Of a stretch of DNA of 64,000 nucleotides, positions 35,361-47,190 are shown piece by piece (position 1 is the first letter of the stretch; the number at the start of each line of letters is the position of its first letter). Both the position numbers and the translations under genes were made by a program. The notes under the pieces are model-generated. The model did no database searches and had not been told where the DNA came from. It saw only the letters and a program-made list of their open reading frames with translations. This stretch comes from Chondrus crispus. Its lineage: Eukaryota > Rhodophyta > Florideophyceae > Gigartinales > Gigartinaceae. The stretch spans positions 1 through 64,000 of the forward strand of contig NW_005179056.1 of the NCBI RefSeq assembly GCF_000350225.1, in the 5' to 3' direction.

Positions 35361-37056
35361 CGAGCACTAGTCGACCAACTATAGTGTCGACTGGTGCTCG
35401 TCGAGGATTTACGTCCCGTCTCTCTCGAAGCGTTCGGGGAAGGCCATTCCGAGAGGCCAGCCTCCGCTAGACGCTCGGACGCGGGAACTTTTCCTTCCGC
35501 GGAGCAGATGGGCGGGTTATGGTTTCAATGATGTCGACCACACCCCTGGCAGAGCACGGCAGTACGACACCAGCAGATGCCAACTTCGACTGCAAGCCTC
35601 GCCCTACGAGCAGTGATCGAATTTGTGAAATGCTACTCTCGACAGTGCCAGGATGGCCACCTAGAGGAGTCGTTGAAGACGGTTCGCGTGCCTCTACCGG
35701 CACTGATGCAGTGCTGGTAGAGGCACCCCAACCGTCTGCTCGGCTATGGTGTCCCACACCCCGGCGATTCCTTTTCACCCGCCTGTCGTCAAAGCCTGAA
35801 TTCTCACGAACGCGCTCCCATGGTTCCAGGACCGGATCTGGCACGCAGTGGTTAAGGGACCCGGTATGCAGCACACTTGTAGATGGCATTTGTTCTCATG
35901 GACGTCCGTCATATTCTTCTTCAATGTACATCTCATTCGGCATTTTTGTTGCCCATCGCTACCCTTTGAACTCGACATAATCATCAGAGCTGTGTACCGG
36001 GGTACCCTAATGGTTATACTTTGGAAAATTTCCCTTACACCGCCACACGCATTTCCATCGAATGACTTCCATTTCGTAAAGGAGTGCTTCCGATTCGACC
36101 ACGTGGTCATCGTGACCAAAACAAATGGCAACAACGCCAACTCTTCGAAATGCCGCAATTGACGGAGTCGAAAACCGCGGCATGCGGCCGTGTCGGTCCA
36201 CATGGATGGCCTCCGTTGCAGCGACCCAGGTAAAATCAGTGTAGAAAAATTTCCCGAGGCAATCGTCAATGCTTGCATTTGCAAAGTCAACTCCCAATTG
36301 GGAGGTATTTGAATACGTCACGACAAGTGGCGTGCCAACCGGAATCCATAGAGGAACCTCCAACCTCTCCAAACCTCTCGGGACTCGTGGCCATCGCTTC
36401 CTCACAACCTCCGGTCGCAGACCAAAAATTTCTCGATGCTGCACAGCTGAGGGAGATCGGGTACCAACCGGTGTCGGTAAACTTAACGACCTGGAGGGAG
36501 ATCCTGTAGGGGTGATCAGACGATACTGGAAAGGCAGGGGACAACTCAGCTTGTACACGGGGTGCATGTACCGCCACGGGTGACAGGTGGCGGCGGAATG
36601 GCCACGTGTACCGCCGTACGTATTACGTCCCGATAGGGTAGAGTAGACTTGGAGGTCCTACTGTAGGGGCGTAGAAATTAGTGTAATAGGAGAGTCAGCC
36701 GGGGGAGTCCCAGCTAGCACACGTGGTGCGCGCTCAGCCACGAGTACAGGTGGCAGGAGCACAGCCACGTGTGCCGCTATGCGGATTACTCCCCGGTGGA
36801 GTACAGTAGAGGTACTCCACTGTAGTGATCCAAAGTAGAAGTGGATCACTACTGTACTGCTCGGCCGCCGGAGGTCGACGTACTTAGGGGCTGAGGCAGG
36901 ACGCCCTCAGAGTAAAGGGGGGGGGGGGGCAGCGACCCTTTTGGCCAGAACTGAGGAAAAATTGGAAGAAGCAGATCGTCCCGTGCAGGTTATTCTTGAG
37001 GGCCGCAAGCACACGCTCCCCAGTTTTGTCGTTCCTTCCACTTTAATACTGTACGC
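35361..37056. other. Unassigned stretch with hairpins and LTR-like debris
   Basis: No confident gene. Hairpins occur at 35361-35400 (15-bp arms, one mismatch) and 35681-35733 (18-bp arms, one mismatch, with partial pairing beyond). A minus-strand ORF at 36007-36567 (ATG at 36567, 186 codons) has no recognised motif. 36540-36880 is rich in ACGTGT palindromes like the LTRs to the left and may be LTR debris. A 13-base G run lies near 36918-36930. Confidence 0.4.
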
Positions 37057-37058
37057 TA

Positions 37059-37268
37059 CAGTGCTGGCAAAAACTATAAGGCACCTGGTACTTTTGCATA
37101 TTCCTAGAAAAGTTTTTATGCTATCATAAAACCCTTTGCCTTATTGAAGGCCAATGAGGCGCTGATACTGCCCATGCAGTTATTGTTTAAAATAATCTAT
37201 GGTGGTGGACGCTATGGCGTCTTATTCCCCAAACGCGTGGCAAAAACTATAAATACAGTTGCATACAC
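37059..37268 (+). repeat. Left terminal inverted repeat of the Tc1-type element
   Basis: 210 bp starting CAGTGCTGGCAAAAACTATA. The TGGCAAAAACTATAA motif recurs near the inner end (about 37240), giving the inner and outer transposase-binding sites typical of elements with long inverted repeats. Confidence 0.9.
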
Positions 37269-37392
37269 GTGCAACAAAAGACCCCTCAAAGAGCTCCTTT
37301 CGCGCCATAAAGCTTTACACAGTGCAAACTATCTCTTCTTCATCGCTACGAGCCACTGCGGTTCCCCAAGCTAAAACAAAACACGCACAATC

Positions 37393-38380
37393 ATGCCTCG
37401 AAACACAAGGCTCACAACTTTTGAAAAAGGACAAATCCTTGTCCATCACTCCAACTGTATCTCCCTATCTGCTATTGCCCGCGAGCTGGGACGATCCCGC
37501 ACAGTTGTCACAAACTTTTTGCGCGATCAAAAGCGGTACAATCGCAAAAATGCGGGAGGAAGGCCGCCAAAATTAACGGAGGCTGATAAGCGAAGAATTT
37601 TACGGGAAGGCTCCAAAGGAGATTTGGGGTCAGCAGGGATTGTGAAAGCATTGCAACTGAGTGTCAAAGCTCGCCGTGTACGCCAGGTTATCGCTGCAGC
37701 CGAGCATTTGCGATACAAGCAAATTGCACGGACACCAGCGATGCGGGAGCGTCATGAAAAATCTCGGCTCAAGTGGGCGATGACACGAATGGTGTGGAGC
37801 AATGCAAAATGGTCCCAAATCGTCTGGTCCGATGAAAAGAAGTTCAACTTGGATAGAACAGGCGGTTTGGCGTATAAATGGCATGACTTGAGAAAGGAGA
37901 AGGAGTGGTTTTCAAAGAGACAAATTGGGGGTTCGAGTGTTATGGTTTGGGCATGCTTTGCCGGTTCAAGGATATCAGAGCTTGTTTTTTGGAAGGAAAG
38001 CAGGATGGAGCGAAGTACGTGACAACTCTAGAGAACCATCTGCTACCATTTGCGGAGGATCTACCAATTACTTGGACGTTTATGGCGCACCTTGCCATCG
38101 TTCACTGCTGGCGAAACAATGGCTCTCGGACAACGGTATATCGCTGCTAGAGTGGCCTGCGTACTCGCCAGACCTGAATCCATTCGAGAATCTGTGGGGT
38201 ATACTCGTGAGGTCCGTTTATGCGCAACAGAGGCAATTTGAAGATATTGAGTCTCTTACTGAGTGTATCATGGAAGCTTGGGCAAATATTGCACCCAATA
38301 CGCTCCGAAAACTTACTGAATCTATGCAGAAGCGGTGCGTTGATGTTGTGTACGCCAAGGGGAAGAAGATATGCTATTAA
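37393..38380 (+). pseudogene. Tc1-type transposase, disrupted
   Basis: ATG at 37393. Residues about 1-110 are a double helix-turn-helix DNA-binding region (LSAIARELGRSRTVVTNFL, then a basic GGRPPKL linker). The first catalytic Asp is in VWSDEKKFNLD. The frame is lost at about 38000 and again at about 38090 (two small indels, frame 1 to 3 to 2). In the last frame the second catalytic motif reads YGAPCHRS where the family has D-x-APCH, so the Asp is a Tyr. The Glu of SPDLNPFENLW lies 34 residues further on, as in DD34E Tc1 enzymes. Expected full length about 330 residues. Inactive by both frame and catalytic residue. Confidence 0.9.
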
Positions 38381-38419
38381 ACACTGTTCCTTGTCTAGTT
38401 CCGAGCGCATTAGACCTCT

Positions 38420-38629
38420 GTGTATGCAACTGTATTTATAGTTTTTGCCACGCGTTTGGGGAATAAGACGCGATAGCGTCCACCACCATAGATTATTTTA
38501 AACAATAACTGCATGGGCAGTATCAGCGCCTCATTGGCCTTTAATAAGGCAAAGGGTTTTATGATAGCATAAAAACTTTTCTAGGAATATGCAAAAGTAC
38601 CAGGTGCCTTATAGTTTTTGCCAGCACTG
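38420..38629 (-). repeat. Right terminal inverted repeat of the Tc1-type element
   Basis: Reverse complement of 37059-37268 over 210 bp with about two mismatches. It contains the same inner and outer repeat motif. Confidence 0.9.
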
Positions 38630-38631
38630 TA

Positions 38632-40453
38632 CTATGCAATGCACTGTACTGTGCTATTACTACTCTACCACGTCATATACAACCACTGGGATGTAATGTA
38701 TGCAGGTTGTCGGTTTGCAATGTTCGCGTTTGTGTACACGGAGTGTATGCTGGTGAAGAATTATCAAAGGATAGCGAGCTGGTGTAATTTCTGTCAGCAT
38801 GCCGAGCGTTGCCGCTGCGAATCTCCGCGTTGCACTTAAGAGAGCTCCCGCGGTATCCTTCGCAACCCCCGCCGTCCCCGGCATGTCTATTTCTCTTCCC
38901 ACCCACCCGCCCTGCTCGCCATCCTTGCTCTCTCACATGTCTATCTCTCTGATGGTTGTTTTTTATCTTTGATTATTTGTTTTGTTCTTTGTTTGTTATT
39001 GTTTTTCTGTTGGGTTTTATTGTTTCATAGTTCCGGTTGTTTACTGACCCGCTTTGCGGATGTCCTAGGACTGATAGTCACACTAAACCAGAACTCTTCA
39101 CGTGTAGTTCGTCCGTCTGTATCGCACACGTGTAGTCCGTCCGCCTTTAAGGCTCACGTATAGGCGCTCGCCTGTAATGAACCCACGGCGTCGGGTGCTG
39201 TACAAATTACAAATCTTGGGTGGGATACCACACGGCCCCCCGCCCAAACAAACCGAGTACTGTAGTCGTACTTGACTTCTGACTTGGCGCCAGAAAGAAC
39301 TTTGTGAGAATTGCTTGTTCTTCCTGGTTGTTTTTAGATATAGATATGTCTGGAAAAGAAGCTTTTTTAAATCACCAAACCGCATGTAAAATAACTTCAA
39401 AACCAAAAAAGCCAGTTTAAAAAGGCAATTTTGGTACTCAACCTGCATGATATTCTTATATTCAAAGCTTTCATCCCAGTGTTCTACAAGATACTATTGC
39501 TGAAAGCAAGCACGTTAAGGAAATAGTGCTCAAGGTAGCTGTTTGAATGTTCAATTTAATTTATATATATTTTGCAAAAAAGAGCTGTCCTCGCATGAGA
39601 ACGTGCCCCGCTCGGATAGACACTAAACCTCAGGGCGATGAAGAAGTAGAGTATAGTTTACTGGGGGAACCCAAAACCGTAGCACTCTATCCGATACCAC
39701 CCTGGACCAGCAGCCTTTGTTGCAATTCATGTTGCATCAATGACTAGTGCGCAATCCTGGTTTTGTCTCGCCAATCCATTGGGTACGTCCACAACTGAAT
39801 CTGAAGAACGCCCAGAGCAAACATTATAATGGATAAGTATTTTGGGGCAGCTGCGCAAAAGTGTAGTGCTCAGAAGAAGACCTGAGGTCGTATTTTCTTT
39901 GATGGGTTTCGGACTTGATGCAACTTCGCACTCACATGAAATGTTCTATTACGATTGGCTGGTTTGAGGCAAACATCAACACACAAGGTGCATGGCCGGG
40001 TCCCAGACACATTTCTGCTCCACGTCATCTCTCAACACCCTCATATTACAAGCGTGTGCGTGCTGAACAAAAGCGGAAAAGAGCCGTGTGCAGCAACACC
40101 GTGAAGCTATGCTGAGGGAAGTGTGCACTCTTCGATTAATCGGTATTGCGAACGTCAGGTGAGTCAATCAAAAGTACATGCAACCGGGGTCGTCCAGGTA
40201 ATTTTTTACCGAAGCCTAGTTGCTTCGAAGTGCGTACGACCTCGAACAAAGCAGTCTAGTTCTTTCTTATCGCTTCTTGCCAGGCATGCCTATGGAGCGA
40301 ACATGACCAGTTTCCTATCACATACATAAGTGACCGGCGCTGGAAACCGCCGAATACTGCATTCTGCCTTCCAAATGTTACCGCGATTCCATCTCACTAT
40401 TATTCAGTCCCGCTTCCATCCAAGTGCTTCGGCCCGTCCTCCATACTTGATTC
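38632..40453. other. Intergenic stretch, nothing recognised
   Basis: About 1.8 kb with only short ORFs in conflicting frames. There is a T-rich tract at about 38950-39030 and two CACGTGTAG boxes at 39100-39135. No repeat ends, RNA gene or protein motif were seen. Confidence 0.4.
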
Positions 40454-41089
40454 ATGATGGAGTCTTCATTTATGCTTCTCATCTTCATTGTGACCAACGT
40501 CACAATATGTCAGTCAGCCACGATGCGTATAGTCAAAGCGAGCCTTGCAGAATCTTATCAGATTTATGGAAGACAACTATCCGGTAACGTGACGTGTTGT
40601 CCGACAGCCCAATTTCAACAGTTTACAATTGAGTGTGTCCCAGATTCTTCCACGTCGGCTTCTATCGTGTCCGCTTCTTTTTATTTGAATGGAACCTTGT
40701 ATCATCGCGAGTTCGTTAGACCGTTCACAATCAGGGGGCAGATGAGACCCTGGGATCCATATCCACGAAAGCCCGCAGTCATTACGTGTGTCCTTAGTGA
40801 TGGGGATGAAACATCGGCTAGGGTGATTTTCAAGTGTCCCGTCGCGGTATCCCTCTCTCTAGACACACTTGTATCTTCTCCTTCGCCATGCATGACTCCC
40901 GAGCCAGATGCAGCTGCAGTTTACGGAACAGAAGTTGGCAAACCTCCTGACATGAGTGATGGCGTGAGACCTTCTGGGCCATCTAACGCTCTTAATGCTG
41001 TAATAGTCTCTGAATCACCTGATGCTGCTGATAGTACGGAAGTAATTGCGCCTCACGTATGGCCTCTTGATATATATATCGATATTTAG
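40454..41089 (+). CDS. Small secreted protein of unknown function
   Basis: 211 codons from ATG 40454 (a second ATG follows at 40457). The first 22 residues form a signal peptide (SSFMLLIFIVTNVTICQSA), so the product probably enters the secretory pathway. The mature part has about six Cys residues spread over residues 45-150 (TCC, IEC, ITC, FKC, PCM) and alternating polar/hydrophobic runs that suggest a beta-rich extracellular domain. The last 60 residues are acidic and Ser/Pro-rich. No known domain is recognised. One intact frame with a plausible signal peptide supports a real gene. Confidence 0.6.
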   Translation: MMESSFMLLIFIVTNVTICQSATMRIVKASLAESYQIYGRQLSGNVTCCPTAQFQQFTIECVPDSSTSASIVSASFYLNGTLYHREFVRPFTIRGQMRPWDPYPRKPAVITCVLSDGDETSARVIFKCPVAVSLSLDTLVSSPSPCMTPEPDAAAVYGTEVGKPPDMSDGVRPSGPSNALNAVIVSESPDAADSTEVIAPHVWPLDIYIDI

Positions 41090-43525
41090 ATTCAGATCTT
41101 CTTCAAAGTTTCTGTGATATTCGATTATGTGTAGATCGACGTAGAGCCTGGCCACCACTCATATTGTAGTAAAATTGATCAACAGGGGGAGGTTTGCCCT
41201 TCTGATTGTAGTTCGATATGAAATTTACTAATTATGGGACTGAAGCGTTTTCCTCCCGATTGCGATATTGTCACGTAAAAGGGTGATTATATTCTATGAA
41301 CAGATTGGCTACTCGGGTTATCGGGCGCACCTGGAGCTGCACCTATGAAGATAGCTCATGACAGAACAGTAAAGTAAACTTTATAGAGGGTATAAAAATC
41401 GCTCCTCCTGTGGTGCTGCTCTTCGAAATGGAATAGTGATAGTACTCATGAAAGAGGGGGTGCAGCCGCTGACATGAGCGGGGTTCGACCAGCACGTCAA
41501 CATGGGATAAACTTGAAGAGCCGTATGAAGAGGATATAACGGACTTGGTAGGCTTTTGTGCCCTAACTTTCTCGTTATGTGACGACGCGAGCGAAGGTTA
41601 CACCTCAAAAAGACATCAGCGCAACTACCGACTCAATCTTTTAGGAAAGCACAAAAGCAAGTCATCCACGAGGTAGGGAGGGAAATCTTGGATGGCAATG
41701 AAGCGATGGCATTTCGAGAAGGGGGCCTCTCAGGTTTTTAGTTCACAGTTTTTCCACTTTTACATTACATTACATTGGATTTTGAAGGATACGTATATAT
41801 TTATGGGGAACAAAGTGAGATGTGGACAAGAAGTCACGGGTTAAAATGTGAACTGATATGGTTGCATTTTGGAGAGCGCATATAGCTAGGAGATGTATAA
41901 TAAACATATGACACGCAACTATTATTCCATGGCATATACGGTATTCAGAAGCATATGATCACGCTTGGTGGCGGTATTTAGTTATCCAGGGCAAGACAGA
42001 ATGAGAAAGAGAGTTATGAAAAGAATAAAAAGTAAGGAGTTCTGTGGCGGTCGTTTTTAAAAGCACGAGTCGGCGTCCACCGCGAACACAACTTTGTCAC
42101 GGTTGGCATAGCGGTTGCGAAGTGAAGTCTCGAGGTTGCCAATGGTTGAAGGATTCGAGCAATAAATCGAGACGGTCGTCCGAACTTGAATGATATGACG
42201 GGGAACCGCGAATGTTTGTTTAATTCAGACCACAAACGTTGAATGGGAGGGGCATGCGGAAGTCTTTTTCGCAAGTGCAGGAACGAATTTGTGCGCATCT
42301 GTTTGAAATTGAATAAAATTGGTCGTGGTAGTCAAGAGAGTGGAAAGTCGGCGGCGGTGGTGGGACAATTTACATGAGTGGCGCGCAACGTTGGATGTGC
42401 GGCAAAAAGTTGCCCCGTCTCATTTCAAAAATGCGAACCTTACTTTAAACTGATCTGATGTGCTTGGGAGAAGGCCAGGGGACGGAATGGAAATAATACT
42501 TTTGCTCAGGTGTTGATGGATGAAATAAATAACTGCAGCAGAGCATTGCATCCCGACATGCGTGGATATCTCAGTGTCGCAGTGCATTAAAACGGAAAGA
42601 AAAGTCATACAGGGTATTGCAAAAATGCCTTGGAACTGAAAAGTCTTAAATGTGAACAATCCAGCGACAAGTCAGAGAATTAGAAGTCATGAGGTATTTG
42701 TTCCTACAGAAAATAATGACCACTGGTGCGGTCGTGTGAAGTGGGGCGGTCGTGTGAAGAGGTGCGGAGTTCCTTGTCGTCCGAAATCATACATATAGAC
42801 GTGTACGACGTGGAAACGTGAACTTGGATGGATTGTGCCTGTTACACGACTGTCTACGTGTAGTGAAAGTAGAAATGGTTTCGGATGTGGGTGCCGGAGC
42901 AATCCACACAGCGACCGCCAATTGGCCGAATGCGTCAGGACAGCTGTGCCTGAGGAGTTCTGATCTTGCACACGTGTGAGTGGCGAAGATATTCGTTACC
43001 ACATTCTGACCAATTGCGGCTAATGTGAGAGGAACAATTTGAGCTCCGCCAACGAGGCAAATTCAGGCCTCGAGAATTAACCGCTAATTAATGCTGATGC
43101 TTAGGGCGGCCCATGTGCCCGCACCAGTGGCCTCACGAACATCCTCTCAATCAACGTCTAAAATTTATCCATAATTTAGAATAAAAAAACGCATGGGACG
43201 CTGAGCCAGCTCACACAAGGGAAACCCTAATTTTCTTTTCTTTTCCCCATTTTTGCATTTCTTGCAAGGATCGCTGTCTAAATCTCCCCATCTGCACCTT
43301 CCTGACGGGCCCTTGCCTACTCCTCTCTACCTACATAAAATCCTTGCTTTCTCCCCAAAACGCGGCGCTGCGCAGACGGATCATTCTCAGGATCCGAATC
43401 AACTCTCCCGTCGCCGTCGCCGTCACCGCCGCCGTCGCCCTTGCTGCTGCCGCCGCCGCCGCCGCCAACGGTTCCGTGGCCCTCCGTTCCTCCCCACGCA
43501 ACAACCTCGAGGCTCTTCTCCTTTT
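41090..43525. other. Intergenic stretch, nothing recognised
   Basis: About 2.4 kb of lower-GC sequence with only short scattered ORFs. A short ACATT tandem run sits at about 41762. The last 250 bp are pyrimidine-rich with a GCC-repeat stretch at about 43420-43470 and form the upstream region of the sulfite reductase gene. Confidence 0.4.
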
Positions 43526-43529
43526 CTAG

Positions 43530-43536
43530 TATAAAA
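43530..43536 (+). promoter_or_regulatory. TATA box of the sulfite reductase gene
   Basis: TATAAAA, 36 bp before the start codon at 43572, preceded by a pyrimidine-rich upstream region. The spacing implies a very short 5' UTR. Confidence 0.6.
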
Positions 43537-43571
43537 GCCCGGCCCACCAACCCACGCTCAAGCAATTAGCA

Positions 43572-46419
43572 ATGCGCGGGCAGGCAGCCTTCATCCCCCT
43601 GGGAGCAACCTCCACCGCTTTCAACGGACGTGGCGTTCACACGCGGCCATCTTCCTGTCTCCCACTCCCCTCCCTCCCCGTCCCAGCCTTCCCATATGTC
43701 CCGTCCGTCATCACCGTAAGTCTGCACATCACTCTTCTCTTTGTACACGCCCCTTGCATGCGCGCGCTTTTCCTCAAATTGATCAGTCTGGGTTGTGTGC
43801 TTGACGAGGCGCCGATGCTGGGTTGAGACGTTCGACGTTTCCTCACGTCGGGCCGTCCTCGTCCTGCATTTGCTTATCCCATTCGCTCTCTGGGCACGTT
43901 ATATCAATGGCGTACATGCCCGTGCGTGAGACTGTAGAGCGACTTCCTGCCGTATATTCTATGACTTGGTTGCAGCGGCTTAGTCTCGCAATTCCGGCTC
44001 GAGTAAAACCATACCGCGGACAAATAGACTTCTTTTCCTTCCTTTCGCATTGGACTTCGACTTGGGTTGCACCTTGCTAACATGTTTTTTTGTCGCACTT
44101 GTCGCCACTTTTGGCCATGTCTTCCGCAAAATACAATAGGCAGTTGCCGCGAAGCCGCGTGCAGATTCCTCTCCTCCCAAAAAGTTGTCCAAGGTCGAAG
44201 GATTGAAAGTTTCTTCAAACCAGTTGCGCTTCCCCCTGGCGGAGCAGCTACAAAATGACGAAATTTTCATCACCGAAAATGCCGTTCAGATTATGAAGTT
44301 TCACGGTTCATACCAGCAAGACGATCGCGACAAACGTGCATCCGGCCAGCAGAAGAAGTATCAGTTTATGCTTCGTCTCAAAATGCCCGCTGGCGAATTT
44401 CCCGCCGCATTATACCAGGCTCTAGACGACATCTCAACGAAATATGGCAACAATACTCTTCGCGCCACTACTCGATGTGCCTGGCAAATCCATGGCGTTC
44501 TAAAGAGTGACCTGAAGCCTGTATTCTCCGCTATCATGAACGCAGGGGGGTCTTGTATTGGTGCTTGCGGAGATTTATCTCGAAACGTAATGTGCACGCC
44601 AGCTCCTCTCACCAGCGAGCTGTATAAAAATGCCCGTTTTGTTTCCGCTATGCTTGGAGAACTGTTTGCGCCACAGACAGGAGCCTTCTCGGAGATTTGG
44701 TTAGATGGGGAGAAGGCTGCCAGCCTGGAATTCTGGAAGAAGGATCTTGACATGAATTCTGTGCAAGAGATCATGCGTTTTGATAACGGCAACGGTGTCG
44801 TCTATAATGGCAAGGAAGAACCCATTTACGGTGAAACCTACCTACCAAGAAAGTTCAAGATTGGGGTCACTGTTCCCGGTGACAATTCCATCGACATTTA
44901 CACCCAGGATATCGGAATTGTTTGCATACCGGATGCTGCTGGAAAAGTAGTTGGCTATAACATCATCGTTGGAGGCGGTATGGGTCGAACTCATCGCAAG
45001 GCCACCACATTTGCTCGCACTGGTGATCACCTAGGATATGTCCCGGCGGATAAATTGTGGGAAGCGTGTAAGGCTATTGTCGCCGCTCAGCGGGACCACG
45101 GCAATCGAAGCGTCCGGGCCAACGCCAGAATGAAGTACCTTGTGGACAAGCTAGGTATAGATTCGTTCCGCACCCTGGTCGAAACGTACTTCGGTGAGCC
45201 ATTCGAGTCTTTCCGAGAAATTCAGCCTTGGAGATACATGGACTGGTTGGGCTGGCATGAGCAAGGAGACGGGAACCTATTTCTCGGCCTATTTATCGAA
45301 AACGGTCGTATCAAGGACGAAGCTGATTTCAAGCTGAGGACTGCCCTCCGCCGCATCATCGATGCTTATGAATTTGACATGGTGGTTTCGCCGAACCAGA
45401 ACATCATCCTAAAGAACATTACTCCTAATCAGAAGAACGGCATTGAAGCCATTTTGAAAGAACACAACGTCAGAACTGCGGATGAATATCTCATCAACAA
45501 ACGACTTTCTATGGCTTGTCCGGCGATGCCTTTGTGTGGGTTGGCAATAACTGAAGCAGAACGTGTCATGCCGGACATGGTTGCTCGGATGGATACGTTA
45601 TTCAAGAAGAATGGGCTTGATGTGCCCGTCACTATAAGGATGACGGGGTGCCCTAACGGCTGTGCCCGACCCTACATGGCAGAGCTCGGGTTGGTCGGTT
45701 CGGGCCAGAAGTCATATCAATTATGGCTCGGAGGATGTCCGCATCAGACAAGATTAGCTTGGCCGTACCTGGATAGAGTGAAGGATGTGGATCTGGAAGG
45801 CACATTGACACCAGTTCTGACCATGTATCAGCAGAAGTCTACAACGGGAGAAGCCTTTGGCGATTTCTGTCATCGCATGGGCAAGTCCGATATTGCTACG
45901 TTTGCTGAGCATTTCAATTCTGCGCCGATTCAGGTGAACGGAGCGCCTCCCACATTGACTTACGAAGCACCCGTTGTAATACCGAAGAAGCGCGTCACAG
46001 TGGCACGAGGTGCCGCCAAAATCACTGTCCTTGGTGATTCTGAATTCGTAGAGGCACGCCCGGAGCGGAAGGAAGAAGCGAAGGTTGTCGTCCTCTCACC
46101 TCCAGACGCCACGACGACGGTGTCGGCACCCAACACCGAAACATCCGCCGACGCGTCTTCGAATGAAGTCTCCGAGCCCCTTGGGTCCTCTACTACCGAG
46201 AAGGTGACTTCCACTGCGGAGAAGGCGAGAACTGCGCGCAAGAAGTCTACTGCCAAGCCAAGGCCACGACTAACCGTCAGCGACGAAATCATGGAGCGTC
46301 TCAAAAACATCGCAGCTCTTCGCGACATGTCGGCTTCTAGAGTGGCTGATGAAATAATCTCTGCATATCTCTCTGGCGTTGAAGACGAGGACTTGCTCGG
46401 GGATGAGATGGTCATTTAG
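43572..46419 (+). CDS. SIR: Sulfite reductase (ferredoxin), plastid-type, two exons
   Basis: Proposed model: exon 1 43572-43715, intron 43716-44139 (GTAAGT...CAATAG), exon 2 44140-46419; 807 residues. The enzyme reduces sulfite to sulfide with six electrons from ferredoxin, for cysteine synthesis in the plastid. Exon 1 gives a 48-residue leader starting MRGQAAFIP, poor in acidic residues, as expected of a plastid transit peptide; the next residues are AVAAKPRAD. The four 4Fe-4S/siroheme Cys are at about 508 and 514 (ACPAMPLC) and 552 and 556 (GCPNGC), the usual C-x5-C and C-x3-C. The body aligns with plant-type ferredoxin-dependent enzymes. Odd feature: after about residue 640 comes a Ser/Thr/Glu/Lys-rich linker and then a ribbon-helix-helix-like end (residues about 755-795). 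Without the intron the long frame has no ATG near its start (an in-frame stop lies at 44137), which is why the two-exon model is chosen. Confidence 0.9.
43716..44139 (+). other. Intron of the sulfite reductase gene
   Basis: 424 bp, donor ACC|GTAAGT and acceptor CAATAG|GCA, phase 0. It separates the leader exon from the catalytic exon. The alternative acceptor GTGCAG at 44164 would put exon 2 out of frame. Confidence 0.75.
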
Positions 46420-47057
46420 ATTCTAGCGTGAAGATTGAATTTGAACAGTAAAGTTTCGGGGGGATTTCGCACTAACGATAGGTGCCCGCGCTTGCGTGAG
46501 CAGCTGCATGCACAGAAGCTCGCATAGGGCGGTTGCGGCTTTGTGAAGTGGCCTCAGATTGGGCCGTTTAAACCCATTCTGCGGGGCTTGCGTTTGCTCG
46601 AAATTGTCCGCAACGCAAGATTTGACTTCGGCGATCCGGCAAACGGCGACCTCATGCGAGTCAAAATGAAGATCCTTAACCCTGTGCTCCGGTTTGTGAC
46701 GATTTAGGGCGTCACAAAAAGTGAGACGATTTGTGTGACGATTTGTGAGAGTTTTGCTCTTTTCGCCGCCGTCATCTCATTCGTCTCACTCCATCTTCTT
46801 ATTCGTCACACATGGTTTGTGAATATTTATTGAATTGTAGCACTTTTTGAGAACGTTTTGTGATCATCACAAAAATCGTCTCAAACATCACACATTTTCG
46901 TGAATCTTTTGTGATGGTTTTGTGAGACGCATCTCAAAACTCTCAAACGTCAACCTTGAAATCAAAACTCTCACACTGACAGTGTGCATTTTGTGATGGC
47001 AGTGTGCATTTTGTGATGGCTTTGTGTGAGTTGTGTGAGGGCATCACGAAGATCACA

Positions 47058-47064
47058 TATAAAA
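47058..47064 (+). promoter_or_regulatory. TATA box inside the piggyBac-derived element
   Basis: TATAAAA about 130 bp before the Cys-rich ORF, followed by a pyrimidine-rich leader. It looks like the element's own transposase promoter retained after the internal deletion. Confidence 0.45.
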
Positions 47065-47190
47065 GGCTCTCTCCATCTCAAAAGGCAAACAAACTGAACA
47101 ACGTCACACAAAAAAGATCTTCCTTTCCAGCCCTCTACGGCTAATTTCCAGAGACACTTCCCCTTCCCTTCGTGTTCGCAACTGCGTAGG

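Larger units (their letters stand above)
37059..38629 (+). mobile_element. Tc1-type DNA transposon with 210-bp terminal inverted repeats
   Basis: 1571 bp, flanked on both sides by TA (37057-37058 and 38630-38631), the target duplication of the Tc1/mariner superfamily. The terminal repeats 37059-37268 and 38420-38629 are each 210 bp and differ at about two positions, which points to a young insertion. It encodes one transposase with a DD34E-type core, but the gene is broken, so this copy is non-autonomous. Confidence 0.93.

Noticed and set aside
36007-36567. 186-codon minus-strand ORF as a host gene
   Set aside because: No motif, continues in a different frame, and lies in repeat debris; not enough to call a gene.
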